DNA of 64,000 bases, from assembly GCF_009905725.1 (NCBI RefSeq), contig NZ_JAAAKV010000001.1, positions 620,001 through 684,000 of the forward strand. The letters run 5' to 3'. The stretch's first letter is position 1; every line of letters begins with the position of its first letter. This DNA comes from Emticicia sp. CRIBPO (lineage in GTDB: Bacteria; Bacteroidota; Bacteroidia; Cytophagales; Spirosomataceae). Shown here piece by piece: positions 17,628 through 26,849 of the stretch. Both the position numbers and the translations under genes were made by a program. The notes under the pieces are model-generated. The model was not told the origin of the DNA. It made no database searches and was given only the letters and a program-made list of their open reading frames with translations.

Positions 17628-19608
17628 CCGTCTGCGGCTTTTGTTTCCCGCTTTTTTTGAGATCGCCTACCGGGTAAAAGAAAGTGCCTCCATTCTGAAA
17701 AAACTGGCCGAAAAGTTTTGAAAACAACTGCTTGATTTCTGCAAAACCCGTATTTCTCGAATTTAAAGCGATCATGATGGAAAGCCCGAAACTGACGATC
17801 ACATTCACCAGCCCGATCAGGGCAATACCCACCAGGGAATTGACCCAAAAATAAGTTGATACTTCATGTTCAAGACTCGCCACCGCTATGCCGAAATTAC
17901 CGGAAGCAAACGTGACGTGACGAATATCCAGGGGCAAGCCCAATGTAAAGCCAATGGCCGCCGTACAACCCAGAAACAACCCTAGAAAGAAATTTCCGGT
18001 TAAGCCGCCGATGTTATTTTCAAGATAAACCCCGGCTTTTTCAAGCTTTCTTTTACCGAAAATGCTGATAAGCGTTTTATTTCCCACAATCCTGGGATAC
18101 ATTTTATTGTAAATCCATTTGTTCTCATAATATCCCGAGATCAGGCCGGAAACCATCAGGTAAATACCCGCAATACCCGCATGAAACAAGGCATAACTCT
18201 CTGTAGGATTGAGGTCATTGATCATTTTCAAAGCTTTTTCCGCGTTTACAATATGCCTTCCGTTGGCGTAAAAATAGACCCAGTCCAGAAAATAGGCCAC
18301 CGGGAAAGCAATGAGGGCATTGCCGAGCAAAGAAATAAACTGGCTCCGTATCTGACGCGTCAGCAGTTTGGTCGACTGGCTCAGCCAGTCCGGGTTCTCA
18401 CCATTATTACTCAGGCTTGCGGCTATCGTCGAGGCCGTCATGGCCGGCTGTTTGGTGGCTAAGGTAAAATGAAGCACGTGAATAAGTATAAAACCAACCG
18501 AATAATTCAGACTGTAGAAAAATGCCTCCCAAAACAAGGGAAAGTGCTGAAGGGCTATCCGGGATTTAAAGCAACAGAGAAAAGCCACCACCACTCCCCC
18601 GCCCAGGGCCATCCTGAAGAGTTTCCAGTATTCCTTTTGGTTGGTAGCGATATAATGCTCCCCGGTTTTTGAAGTATTTTCAACGATTTTGAAGGATAAA
18701 AACTGAAGATTGGTAGAAAAGTGCTTTCTCAGACTGTATTTGGTGTTTTGTGTGTACACCACTTCTTTCAGTATTTTGGCTGAGATCAGGGCCCGGCCGT
18801 TCGTGTCCGGAGCTTCGATCCATTCGATCAGGTCGCGAATCCTGGTCAGGTAATTTTCCAGTTTGCGTATCATCAGCGTCATCCTCAGGGATATACCGAA
18901 ATGGTCCTTGTGTTTGTAAAGATATCCCATCTGGTTTCTGCATTGTCCCAGCATCACCAGGATGTGCTTATAGTCGTTTTCCCTGGCTGCAGTTTCGATT
19001 TCAGGTTGGTGAAGCAGTTTTTCAACGTACATGGTTACTTCCCTGTTCAAACCCAGAAACGGAGAATCAAGATCATCCAGATGAGGGATTTTCGAGATTA
19101 CTTCCCTTTCAATGCCGATCGAGGCAATTTTCTGGGCCAGCACCACAATGGTATTCAGAATTTCCTTTTCAATGTATTTCTCCTGAACCGGAAGGTCCGG
19201 CCACTTTAAAGAAGTAAAAAACTGAGCCCACTCTTCATCCGGGATTTCCCGGACCCATTTGTAATCATCTTTTTTATTGAAGTAGAAATTGAGGTCGGTC
19301 ACCAGCTCATCGTCTTCACTGACAGGCGGCAGCAACTTATAGGACAGTTTGGAAAAAGCCTCTGAAAAAATCCCGACATTGTCCCCAAAACCGGATTCTG
19401 AAAGTAGGCTGACAAATTTTTTCTGATGCACGATAGAGAAAATCTGTTCTGCCAAAAGTTCATTTTCACGTTCATCAACTACTATCTCCCTGAAACGACC
19501 GGCATCTGTTTTCTCCGGCGATTTCATCGAAATTCTCAATATCTCAATCAAATTCTTTAAAAAATCTATTCTTGGTAAAAACATAGAATCAGTGTTATTA
19601 AAATACAT
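17617..19608 (-). CDS. SpecificRecomb-family (PF10136-like) multi-pass membrane protein
   Basis: The 663-residue product has a soluble helical N-terminal half and at least six transmembrane segments in the C-terminal half. The phrase HVLHFTLATKQPAMTAST matches the signature I recall for the family named site-specific recombinase (PF10136, Neisseria). Despite the name, the visible features are those of a membrane protein, with no recombinase catalytic motif. An alternative start at 19584 (ATG) would drop eight residues. It is coupled to the downstream methyltransferase. Biological role unknown. Confidence 0.7.
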   Translation of the reverse strand: MYFNNTDSMFLPRIDFLKNLIEILRISMKSPEKTDAGRFREIVVDERENELLAEQIFSIVHQKKFVSLLSESGFGDNVGIFSEAFSKLSYKLLPPVSEDDELVTDLNFYFNKKDDYKWVREIPDEEWAQFFTSLKWPDLPVQEKYIEKEILNTIVVLAQKIASIGIEREVISKIPHLDDLDSPFLGLNREVTMYVEKLLHQPEIETAARENDYKHILVMLGQCRNQMGYLYKHKDHFGISLRMTLMIRKLENYLTRIRDLIEWIEAPDTNGRALISAKILKEVVYTQNTKYSLRKHFSTNLQFLSFKIVENTSKTGEHYIATNQKEYWKLFRMALGGGVVVAFLCCFKSRIALQHFPLFWEAFFYSLNYSVGFILIHVLHFTLATKQPAMTASTIAASLSNNGENPDWLSQSTKLLTRQIRSQFISLLGNALIAFPVAYFLDWVYFYANGRHIVNAEKALKMINDLNPTESYALFHAGIAGIYLMVSGLISGYYENKWIYNKMYPRIVGNKTLISIFGKRKLEKAGVYLENNIGGLTGNFFLGLFLGCTAAIGFTLGLPLDIRHVTFASGNFGIAVASLEHEVSTYFWVNSLVGIALIGLVNVIVSFGLSIMIALNSRNTGFAEIKQLFSKLFGQFFQNGGTFFYPVGDLKKSGKQKPQTDGE

Positions 19609-20083
19609 GGCTTAATTAAGCAACAAGCAGCTCAGAAGACAAATTCAGATCAGTAGCCGGATGACAAATATATGCCAGTTTAAAGAAAAATGCCCGGAAT
19701 AACAAATCACAAACCTTCAAACCGGCTTATCCGGACAATATTTAATGAATACTTAAAGAAAGATTCATGAATAATCCAATGGACACAGGCCTGAAGACCT
19801 GACCAAATAAACCCTTAAGGTCTGAACAAATAAAAAGAGAGAAAGGCCTGAAGGCCGCTCAACTCCGTGACGACTTATTCAAGTCTTAAGAAATAAAAAT
19901 GACGGCTAAAAAACTGATAACCAAGGCCCTGAAAAATATCGCCCCTTTTTCGCAAACCGCCGGAGCTTTCTCCTTTCATCTTTTTCCTTTCCTCCTTTCT
20001 CCTTTCCTCCTTTCTCCTTTCTCCACAATTAAGTATATTTACCAACGGAATAATTTCCCGAACCCTTTAAAGCCATTAAAACT
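19609..20083. other. Gene-free 475-nt stretch with hairpin repeats and a pyrimidine tract
   Basis: No credible gene is visible. The interval holds an imperfect TGAA hairpin (19788-19801), a perfect GGCC-TGAA-GGCC element (19845-19856) and a pyrimidine-rich run with CCTTTCCTCC/CCTTTCTCC repeats (about 19970-20031). A TATATTTA sequence at about 20034-20041 is one base from a -7 element and may be the promoter of the next gene. Confidence 0.5.
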
Positions 20084-20635
20084 ATGTTCAACCGAACCTC
20101 AGGTTTCTTTTACAGAAACGCTACGGGACGCAATGTCCTTATTTTTGTCATCCTGCAAATGCTCATCTCAGCCGTTGTTTTACCCAGACTCCAGGATTCT
20201 TTCGACCCCGAACGCACCAAAGGCCTCATGGATCTTTCTGTAGGCTTTACTCCCGACCGGGGTTATGAGATCATTGATTCTTACGGAGCTGAAGGACGTA
20301 AATCCTACCTGCTGGGTGAAATCATCATCGATGTCATTTACCCGATCATTTACAGCATTGCATTTACCTTACTGGTCAGCTTTATCTTTAAAAAGGCCTT
20401 CAGTCCGGGACAATGGATTTATAAACTGAACTTTTTGCCCCTATTTTGTGCTCTTTTTGATTTCATCGAAAACGCCGGTATCGTCAGAATGCTGACTGTT
20501 TTCCCGGCCAGGGCAGACCTGGCCGCTCAGCTGGCTTCCGGTGCCGGGCTGATGAAATGGACATTTACAGGCATTACGATACTGCTCTTCCTGACCGGGC
20601 TCATAGCCTGGGCCATCAAAGGCATCAGGAAATAA
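20084..20635 (+). CDS. Uncharacterised multi-pass membrane protein
   Basis: I do not recognise this 183-residue protein. It has about four transmembrane helices (near residues 18-36, 85-107, 118-138 and 155-175). The first periplasmic loop is hydrophilic and acidic, with the motifs LPRLQDSF and SYGAEGRKSYLLGE. No transport or enzymatic motif can be named. It is monocistronic, preceded by a weak -7 element and followed by a terminator shared with the convergent protease gene. Confidence 0.7.
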   Translation: MFNRTSGFFYRNATGRNVLIFVILQMLISAVVLPRLQDSFDPERTKGLMDLSVGFTPDRGYEIIDSYGAEGRKSYLLGEIIIDVIYPIIYSIAFTLLVSFIFKKAFSPGQWIYKLNFLPLFCALFDFIENAGIVRMLTVFPARADLAAQLASGAGLMKWTFTGITILLFLTGLIAWAIKGIRK

Positions 20636-20636
20636 C

Positions 20637-20671
20637 CAAAAAAGTGCCTGGTCGTTTCCTTCCAGGCACTT
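20637..20671 (-). terminator. Terminator for the aspartyl protease gene
   Basis: A 10-bp stem (20642-20651 with 20662-20671) is followed on the minus strand by a run of T residues (complement of the A-run at 20639-20643). It also lies just after the stop of the plus-strand membrane protein and may act on both transcripts. Confidence 0.7.
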
Positions 20672-20747
20672 CTCATTAGTTTTCATCTTCACCCCCATCA
20701 GACCCGGGCATTTCCTTTCGAGGAATGCAAATCCTGTAAACCGGATT

Positions 20748-22043
20748 TTAAATCACCCTTTTCAATCTGAAATAGGCAAATTTAAGCTGGCCATTTCTGC
20801 GTAAAAACATCTCAATTTCTTTTCCTTCTTTTTTCGACAATATTTTAAAAATATCATTGATAGTAAGGTCTTTGGTATTTACATTATTAAGAAAAATAAT
20901 TTCATCTCCTTCCATAATCCCCGCCATCTGGGCCTGTGAGCCCGGCACAACGTAGGTAATCATATAGGTTTTCAGACCGTCTCCCTTCGCCCTTACCTCT
21001 ATCCCGCTCATGTCGTGCTCAAAAGATTCGTTAAACTTGTTTTTCAGCGGTTTGAAAGCAATATAACCCAAATGATAATTCATGGTCACCTTAAATCTCC
21101 TGAGAAACTCACCTCCCACACTCCCCTGACGGTTATCATCTGTACTCTGAAATTTCATGCTGAACGAAATGCTGTCAGGAAACGAGGCCAGTACGTCATT
21201 AAAGTGATATTTACCCATCGTCACCTTGTTTACCCTCCCGATATGCCCGTTGATGCTGCCATTAAGCCCCCTCCCCAGGTTAGCCCTGATGACCTTGTCG
21301 GGCAGCTGCACCGCACTATGCTCTGTACTGTTAGTATTGGTGTTCAGCAGCAATGCGTGCCCGGCCCCGGTATCAATCACCAGCCTGAGCGGCACATCCT
21401 TGTCATTCTGCACCATTCCGATGGCGTCCATATAAGGTTTGGACTGGGTCACCACAATCGGGTATTTCTCTCCCATCTTGGAGTTAAACTTGAATTTTGC
21501 AGGCTCATAAAAGAACAGGTTCTTGGAGCCGAAGTCCATCGTGATCACAAACCTTTCAAAAAGGTCATGACCGAAAATACCGTGTACCGGAATCCCCATG
21601 TATTCCGAAAGCCGCAATATGTCTTCGTCAAGCACAACAAGATTCTGTTTAAACGCCTTGATATCACCCATTTCAACGGTATGGTTGATAGACACACCCG
21701 CTGTCAGGGCATCGCCTTCGCCAGCCCCGCTGATCTTCACCTGCCTGACATATTTCAGGTTCATTTTTTCGGCGATGACCGGGTCCGTAATAATGATAGA
21801 ACTCACCCCTGTATCCAGGATAAAATTAAGGGTGTCGGAATTATCTATCTTGACCTTTACCACAATAAGGTTGGAAAAGAGGTCAAAGGGAAACTTGGCT
21901 GTCTTCTGCCGTTTGTTCTTAAAATTGAATCCGAAAGAATCCTGTACGGGATTTCTTTTCGGAACCTGTTGCCCGGACGAAGACAACAAACAGGTGACTG
22001 TAAGCGTCACACTGACTACAAATATCTTCAGATAGGGATTCAT
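20748..22043 (-). CDS. Secreted aspartyl protease with retropepsin-like domains and C-terminal PDZ
   Basis: The ATG at 22043 is chosen because it begins a hydrophobic signal peptide; the frame can be extended to a TTG at 22079. The 431-residue product carries two D-T-G motifs, LDTGVSS and IDTGAGH, in a duplicated retropepsin-like fold. A C-terminal PDZ domain follows (about residues 340-425), with GSQAQMAGIMEGDEIIFLN as the carboxylate-binding and core segment. It is likely a periplasmic or surface protease with PDZ-controlled substrate binding. Bacteroidota commonly encode such aspartyl protease-PDZ proteins; physiological targets are unknown. Confidence 0.85.
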   Translation of the reverse strand: MNPYLKIFVVSVTLTVTCLLSSSGQQVPKRNPVQDSFGFNFKNKRQKTAKFPFDLFSNLIVVKVKIDNSDTLNFILDTGVSSIIITDPVIAEKMNLKYVRQVKISGAGEGDALTAGVSINHTVEMGDIKAFKQNLVVLDEDILRLSEYMGIPVHGIFGHDLFERFVITMDFGSKNLFFYEPAKFKFNSKMGEKYPIVVTQSKPYMDAIGMVQNDKDVPLRLVIDTGAGHALLLNTNTNSTEHSAVQLPDKVIRANLGRGLNGSINGHIGRVNKVTMGKYHFNDVLASFPDSISFSMKFQSTDDNRQGSVGGEFLRRFKVTMNYHLGYIAFKPLKNKFNESFEHDMSGIEVRAKGDGLKTYMITYVVPGSQAQMAGIMEGDEIIFLNNVNTKDLTINDIFKILSKKEGKEIEMFLRRNGQLKFAYFRLKRVI

Positions 22044-22199
22044 GACTTCGTAAGTATAACTTTTACATGAAATATACAATTATTTATCAGAAAAACCAAA
22101 CTTTTCCGTGATTAGTTTTAGATATTTCATCTAAATTTATAAAAAATTTGAGTTCCGGCCATAAATGACGAATTTTGTATCTGAAATATTCTTTATAAG

Positions 22200-23243
22200 G
22201 TGAGCAACACAAAAACAGATATCAGGAAGATAAGCTTGGATCAGTTGAAAAACTGGTTGTCAGAACATAAGCAGCCTTCCTTCAGGGCCAAACAAATATG
22301 GGAATGGCTCTGGCAAAAATCAGCAACCGACTTTGATCAGATGACCAATCTCTCGCTTCAGGTGAGGGAAGAACTCAAGGCAGATTTCAATATACTTCCG
22401 GTTAAAATAGATAAACAACAGATCAGCAGCGACAGGACCATAAAGTCCGGTTTCAGGCTTCACGACGGGCACCTTGTAGAAGGCGTCCTCATTCCTACCG
22501 ACGACCGGATGACCGCCTGTGTTTCTTCGCAGGTCGGCTGCTCGCTTACCTGTAAATTCTGTGCTACCGGATACATGAACCGGGAGCGTAACCTGGACGC
22601 CGCTGAAATATATGACCAGGTGGTCCTGATCAAAAAACAGGCAGAGGAATATTACCAGGCACCGCTTACCAATATTGTCTATATGGGCATGGGCGAGCCC
22701 CTGCTTAATTATCAGAGCGTACTTGAGTCGGTCGACTACATCACTTCGCCTGCCGGGTTGAACTGGTCGCCGAAAAGGATCACCGTTTCGACCGCCGGAA
22801 TCGCCAAAATGATCAGGAAACTGGGAGACGATGAAGTGAAATTCAACCTGGCCCTGTCGCTGCATGCCGCCAATGACATCAAAAGAAACCAGATCATGCC
22901 GATCAATGAGTCCAATACGCTCAAAAACCTTTCATCGGCCCTGAATTACTTCTACAAAAAAACCGGGAATAAAATTACGTTTGAATACATCGTTTTCCAC
23001 GGATTTAATGATACCCTGCAGGACGCCAAAGAGCTTTGGGAATTCTGTAAAAGGATACCGTCAAAGGTCAATATCATTGAATATAACCCTATTGCCGAAG
23101 CTAATTACGTCAACGCCGACCCTGAAGCGATAGATAAATTCGCTAAATTCCTGGAAGACCATAACGTGACCGTCAACATCAGAAGGAGCCGCGGAAAAGA
23201 CATTGATGCTGCCTGCGGACAGCTGGCCATCAAGGAAAACTGA
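22200..23243 (+). CDS. rlmN: 23S rRNA (adenine2503-C2)/tRNA (adenine37-C2) methyltransferase
   Basis: This 347-residue protein is a radical SAM enzyme of the RlmN/Cfr family. It shows the C-x3-C-x2-C cluster motif in CSLTCKFC, followed by ATGYMNRERNL, the MGMGEPLLN motif, and the C-terminal catalytic cysteine in DIDAACGQLA. A second conserved cysteine should be the one adjacent to the fold core. It methylates A2503 of 23S rRNA and A37 of some tRNAs, promoting translational fidelity. The start is a GTG at 22200; no ATG upstream fits the family's N-terminus. Confidence 0.96.
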   Translation: MSNTKTDIRKISLDQLKNWLSEHKQPSFRAKQIWEWLWQKSATDFDQMTNLSLQVREELKADFNILPVKIDKQQISSDRTIKSGFRLHDGHLVEGVLIPTDDRMTACVSSQVGCSLTCKFCATGYMNRERNLDAAEIYDQVVLIKKQAEEYYQAPLTNIVYMGMGEPLLNYQSVLESVDYITSPAGLNWSPKRITVSTAGIAKMIRKLGDDEVKFNLALSLHAANDIKRNQIMPINESNTLKNLSSALNYFYKKTGNKITFEYIVFHGFNDTLQDAKELWEFCKRIPSKVNIIEYNPIAEANYVNADPEAIDKFAKFLEDHNVTVNIRRSRGKDIDAACGQLAIKEN

Positions 23244-23312
23244 CTAAAGAAAAGCCGTCTTGGTAGCTAATTTTTAGGCCTATAGGGGTAAGTCATTTAT
23301 ATAACTTTTTAT

Positions 23313-24386
23313 ATGTTTACCGAAGAATCAATACGCGAGATTTATTCAAAAAATGTAGTAGGCATTCTCCCTTTCTTGGATGAAGATGAAAAAGTATCCA
23401 TATCGAAAGATTTATCCTCATCCGTAAATCACAAAAATCTCTTTGTCGAATATTTTCAATTCTGTCATATTGATCTCAACAACTTTACAAACCTTTGGAA
23501 TCATCCAGATTTAAAGGTTTATTTTTCAGACAAGAACAATTCACCCAAAGCATGGAAATTAGGGCCTAGTCCTCTTTTTGTTAGAATAAACAAACCGTTA
23601 ATAGAAGAAATTTATAGTCTTATTGAGGCATGGGATTTCCTTATCGCCGACCACGGAAGGTATCTTGGTTTTGAATGCAATTTACACACAATTAATGCCC
23701 CCTTTAATGTTAAACAAATACTAAAAGAAGTTGTTAATAAGTTTATATTTTTTCATGAAAAATGTCATTTATATCATTTACAAAACCTATCAGTATTTAA
23801 CAAAGATGGATTGTGTTTATCTACAGATGACCCAGCGAAATTTGACCAACAAAGACATGCGATTGAGCTAAATGCAGATGAGTTTGCCGTTTATATGTTA
23901 TTGGACCATATTCATCAGCTATATATAATACCATTACAAAAAAGAACTGACCTTCGTCAGAGAGTTAACTATGTTTTATGTTTGTCCGTAGCAGCAATAG
24001 CTATTCTATTTGCTTTGATCATTCAGTCCAAGATGAAAAACAATATAGGATTTTATATTTCTGAATGGAAATATCCACACCCAATAACTAGAATTTATGC
24101 TATAGTTAGGAGAATAGTCCATGAATATAATTCGAATCTTGAACATCTATTCGGAAAAGGTACAACTGAAAGCAACTTCAATGAACTCGAAACGCTTGAT
24201 CAAGTTTTGAAAATATGTACTGCAATAACCGAAAATCATGTTTCTTTTAATATATTCGATGAGTTTTACAGCATAACAATTCCGCAAGAAGGCAATATTA
24301 TTGATTATTTAAATTCGATATATGAGTATTCTAAGGATAAAGACTTTATTTTCAAAAGACCTGTAAGAGGGCAAGCTATGTTTTGA
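23313..24386 (+). CDS. Putative membrane-bound HExxH metallopeptidase, AT-rich
   Basis: I cannot name the family. The 357-residue protein contains HEKCH at residues 148-152, a zinc-binding HExxH pattern. About 30 residues later comes AIELNADEFA, resembling the third-ligand region of M48/M78-like gluzincins. One transmembrane helix follows (about 217-240), then HPITRIYAI, a motif reminiscent of M48 peptidases. The gene is far richer in A+T than its neighbours (11 G/C in the 60 bases from 23701, against 31 in the 60 from 24901 in the next gene), so it was probably acquired horizontally. A role in phage defence or stress response is possible but not shown. Confidence 0.6.
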   Translation: MFTEESIREIYSKNVVGILPFLDEDEKVSISKDLSSSVNHKNLFVEYFQFCHIDLNNFTNLWNHPDLKVYFSDKNNSPKAWKLGPSPLFVRINKPLIEEIYSLIEAWDFLIADHGRYLGFECNLHTINAPFNVKQILKEVVNKFIFFHEKCHLYHLQNLSVFNKDGLCLSTDDPAKFDQQRHAIELNADEFAVYMLLDHIHQLYIIPLQKRTDLRQRVNYVLCLSVAAIAILFALIIQSKMKNNIGFYISEWKYPHPITRIYAIVRRIVHEYNSNLEHLFGKGTTESNFNELETLDQVLKICTAITENHVSFNIFDEFYSITIPQEGNIIDYLNSIYEYSKDKDFIFKRPVRGQAMF

Positions 24387-24562
24387 TCGCACTATACCTC
24401 GATCCTAAGGTTAGAAATTAAAAGGAAATGTGAGCACGAAGATTCAATTTAACAATTTGATAATATTGGATTGTTCGTATTTTAATCCTCCTGAAAAATT
24501 ATTGTGCGATATTTGCACCGCCAATATGAATGAGTTTTAAGAAATATTAAACCCCAAAATAT

Positions 24563-25981
24563 ATGTTTGGTCTTGAATCGGACGTCTTTATTCTTCTCTT
24601 TATAGCCCTTTTAGCGGCATGTTGTTTTGAATTTATCAATGGTTTTCACGATACAGCCAACGCGGTAGCCACAGTTATTTATACCAACTCACTGAAACCT
24701 ACCCAGGCAGTTATCTGGTCAGGTGTCTGGAATTTCCTCGGTGTTATCACCGGTGGTGTGGGGGTCGGAATGAGTATTGTCAACCTGCTGCCCGTCGAAC
24801 TGCTCATTGACCAGAACGTCTATCACAGCATAGCCATGGTCATGGCCATGCTGACCAGTGCCATCATCTGGAACTTCGGCACATGGTATTTCGGCTTGCC
24901 TTCTTCCAGTTCCCATACCCTGATCGGTGCCATCCTGGGTGTTGGATTAGGATATGCCCTGCTTCCTGAAAATACCATGGGGGTAACGGCCGTCAACTGG
25001 GACAAAGCCAAAAGTGTCTTTACCGGCCTTTTCCTCGCCCCTCTCCTTGGTTTTACCATGGCTGTGGTACTGATGTTCGTTCTGAGAAGAACAGTGAACA
25101 GGAAAATGAGAACTGAGATTTTCTCAGAGCCAAAGAAGAACCAGGAACCACCGGTGTGGATCAGGGGAATCCTGATTGCCACCTGTACGCTCGTGAGTTT
25201 CTTTCACGGCAAAAACGACGGACAAAAAGGAATCGGGCTCGTGATGCTGATCCTGATCGGAGTATTGCCTTCTTACTTTGCGATCACTTCATCCAAAGAT
25301 CTTCCGAAAATCAAACCTGATCTTGCCAGAATTGAGCAGATCGTTTATAAAATTGATACCGTCGGCCTGGGTGTGGCAGAAAAGAACCTGATCACTGACA
25401 TCAAAGAAAGTATTGTTTACCTGCAGCCTTCTGTTAACGGAACTGCCTCCGACACTATTTCCAAACTTCATGTGAGAAGTGCCATCCTTAAAATCTCAAG
25501 CGACGTTAAAAAGATTTCTTCTGATGAGACCGTAAAAATCAGCCAGGAGGACAGAAATACACTGGATGCCTTAGCTACAAAAGAAGAAAAAGGGATCAGG
25601 AAAGCAACTGACTTTGCTCCTTTCTGGGTAATCCTGATGATCTCTCTTTCGCTGGGCTTAGGTACCATGATCGGATGGAAAAGAATTGTGGTCACTGTAG
25701 GTGAGAAAATCGGGAAGACCCACCTTACCTATGCTCAGGGAGCTTCTGCCGAGCTGGTTGCCGCTGCCACTATCGGTCTGGCCTCAGGATTCGGTCTGCC
25801 GGTGAGTACAACACATACCTTATCGTCAGGTATTGCCGGTTCTATGGTCGCTTCAAAAGGGATCAAGAACCTACAGGCTAATACCATCAGGAACATCGGG
25901 ATTGCCTGGGTACTTACCCTACCGGTTTCGGTAATTTTATCTGCAATTTTATTTTTATTCTTTAGGTGGATAATGGGATAG
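24563..25981 (+). CDS. Inorganic phosphate transporter, PiT family
   Basis: The 472-residue protein shows both PiT signature copies: FINGFHDTANAVATVIYTNSLKP near the N-terminus and FFHGKNDGQKGIGLVML near residue 215. A hydrophilic loop (about 245-350) separates the two transmembrane halves. It imports phosphate, probably as a metal-phosphate complex, with protons or sodium. A near-consensus -7 element (GATATTTG) lies upstream, about 60 nt before the start. A hairpin terminator follows the gene. Confidence 0.92.
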   Translation: MFGLESDVFILLFIALLAACCFEFINGFHDTANAVATVIYTNSLKPTQAVIWSGVWNFLGVITGGVGVGMSIVNLLPVELLIDQNVYHSIAMVMAMLTSAIIWNFGTWYFGLPSSSSHTLIGAILGVGLGYALLPENTMGVTAVNWDKAKSVFTGLFLAPLLGFTMAVVLMFVLRRTVNRKMRTEIFSEPKKNQEPPVWIRGILIATCTLVSFFHGKNDGQKGIGLVMLILIGVLPSYFAITSSKDLPKIKPDLARIEQIVYKIDTVGLGVAEKNLITDIKESIVYLQPSVNGTASDTISKLHVRSAILKISSDVKKISSDETVKISQEDRNTLDALATKEEKGIRKATDFAPFWVILMISLSLGLGTMIGWKRIVVTVGEKIGKTHLTYAQGASAELVAAATIGLASGFGLPVSTTHTLSSGIAGSMVASKGIKNLQANTIRNIGIAWVLTLPVSVILSAILFLFFRWIMG

Positions 25982-26009
25982 TCATTATTTTAGAGGATTA
26001 ATATAAATT

Positions 26010-26039
26010 TCGTCCCGGAGTGATAACATTCCGGGACGA
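26010..26039 (+). terminator. Hairpin after the PiT gene
   Basis: A 10-bp stem, TCGTCCCGGA (26010-26019) with its complement (26030-26039), encloses a 10-nt loop and is followed by a short T-rich stretch. It lies between the PiT stop codon and the start of the next gene at 26059. Confidence 0.6.
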
Positions 26040-26058
26040 TTCTTAAACCAATCATCTG

Positions 26059-26616
26059 ATGATCAAATACCTCTTAGCCGGTTCACTATTTCTTATTAGC
26101 CTGGTTTCATCCGCTCAAATCACAAAAGACACGACGACTGCAGTCAAAGACACGGTGAAGGCCGTTCCTGCCCCTGTTCTGAAGAAACTGGCCTACCAGA
26201 TCAATATTCCCGCCAAATGGAAAATCAAGGAAGGTTGTATAGAAACTGACTGCAGCTTACTTTCCCAGGCCGATACGCTTTCAGCCACTTTCGATAAATT
26301 CACGGAAAACATCAACATCGTTTATCAGCCCCTGCCTTCTAAAAACTACACCGTAGAGCAGTATGTGGAATACTCCAGAAAATACTTACCCTCAGTGGTT
26401 AAAGGGTTTAAGGTACATGAAAAAAAGAAAATCAAACCCAATGCCTGGATGATGGTCTACAGCGGCGAAAAAAGCGGGTATTTCCAGACCTGGAGACAAT
26501 ATTACTATGTCAAAAATGCGAAGGTATATATTGTTACTTTCGCTGCCGAAACGCCTAAATATGAGTACTTCCTGCCATTCGTAACCGAAAGCCTCAATTC
26601 ATTTAAGTTGTTGTAA
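26059..26616 (+). CDS. Secreted uncharacterised protein
   Basis: The 185-residue protein has a cleavable signal peptide (cut near SSAQ), a Thr/Val/Lys-rich linker and a compact alpha/beta domain (about residues 40-185). The domain contains NIPAKWKIKEGC, a CIETDC cysteine pair and a C-terminal YFLPFVTESLNSFKLL. I see no catalytic motif. Many Bacteroidota encode similar small periplasmic proteins with lipocalin-like or PsbP-like folds, but I cannot assign one. Its own terminator separates it from pdxH on the opposite strand. Confidence 0.7.
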   Translation: MIKYLLAGSLFLISLVSSAQITKDTTTAVKDTVKAVPAPVLKKLAYQINIPAKWKIKEGCIETDCSLLSQADTLSATFDKFTENINIVYQPLPSKNYTVEQYVEYSRKYLPSVVKGFKVHEKKKIKPNAWMMVYSGEKSGYFQTWRQYYYVKNAKVYIVTFAAETPKYEYFLPFVTESLNSFKLL

Positions 26617-26632
26617 AACATGACATCGCATA

Positions 26633-26672
26633 AAAAGCAAAGCCCGCGACCAAGGTCACGGGCTTTGCTTTT
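26633..26672. terminator. Terminator after the secreted protein gene
   Basis: A 14-bp stem (26633-26646 with 26659-26672, AAAAGCAAAGCCCG) has an inner GACC/GGTC extension and A-run/T-run flanks. It works in both orientations. Confidence 0.85.
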
Positions 26673-26731
26673 ATCGAAAATACCTGGAACAGACATTGTA
26701 TGCCACGCCTTTACCCAAGCTATGCCATCCA

Positions 26732-26827
26732 AATCACTCCCGCCCGAGCAAAACTCAGACCAGGCAGGCAATCACTCATCCAATCATTCCCGTCCGAGCA
26801 AAGCTCAGGCCGGGCAGGCATTCATTC
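26732..26827. repeat. Two diverged copies of a ~45-bp direct repeat, 50-bp period
   Basis: The segment starting AATCACTCCCGCCCGAGC at 26732 recurs with a few substitutions at 26782 (AATCATTCCCGTCCGAGC). Each copy contains a small GAGC-AAA-GCTC hairpin (perfect in the second copy) and ends in GGCAGGCA. It lies downstream of pdxH and is not coding. Confidence 0.6.
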
Positions 26828-26849
26828 ACTCAATCACTCAACATTCCCA

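Noticed and set aside
17617-19608. Active site-specific recombinase
   Set aside because: Only the family name suggests this; the protein is a multi-pass membrane protein with no tyrosine or serine recombinase motifs.
21015-22070. Long plus-strand ORF opposite the aspartyl protease gene
   Set aside because: It is the antisense shadow of a gene with clear protease and PDZ motifs; its translation has no recognisable domain.
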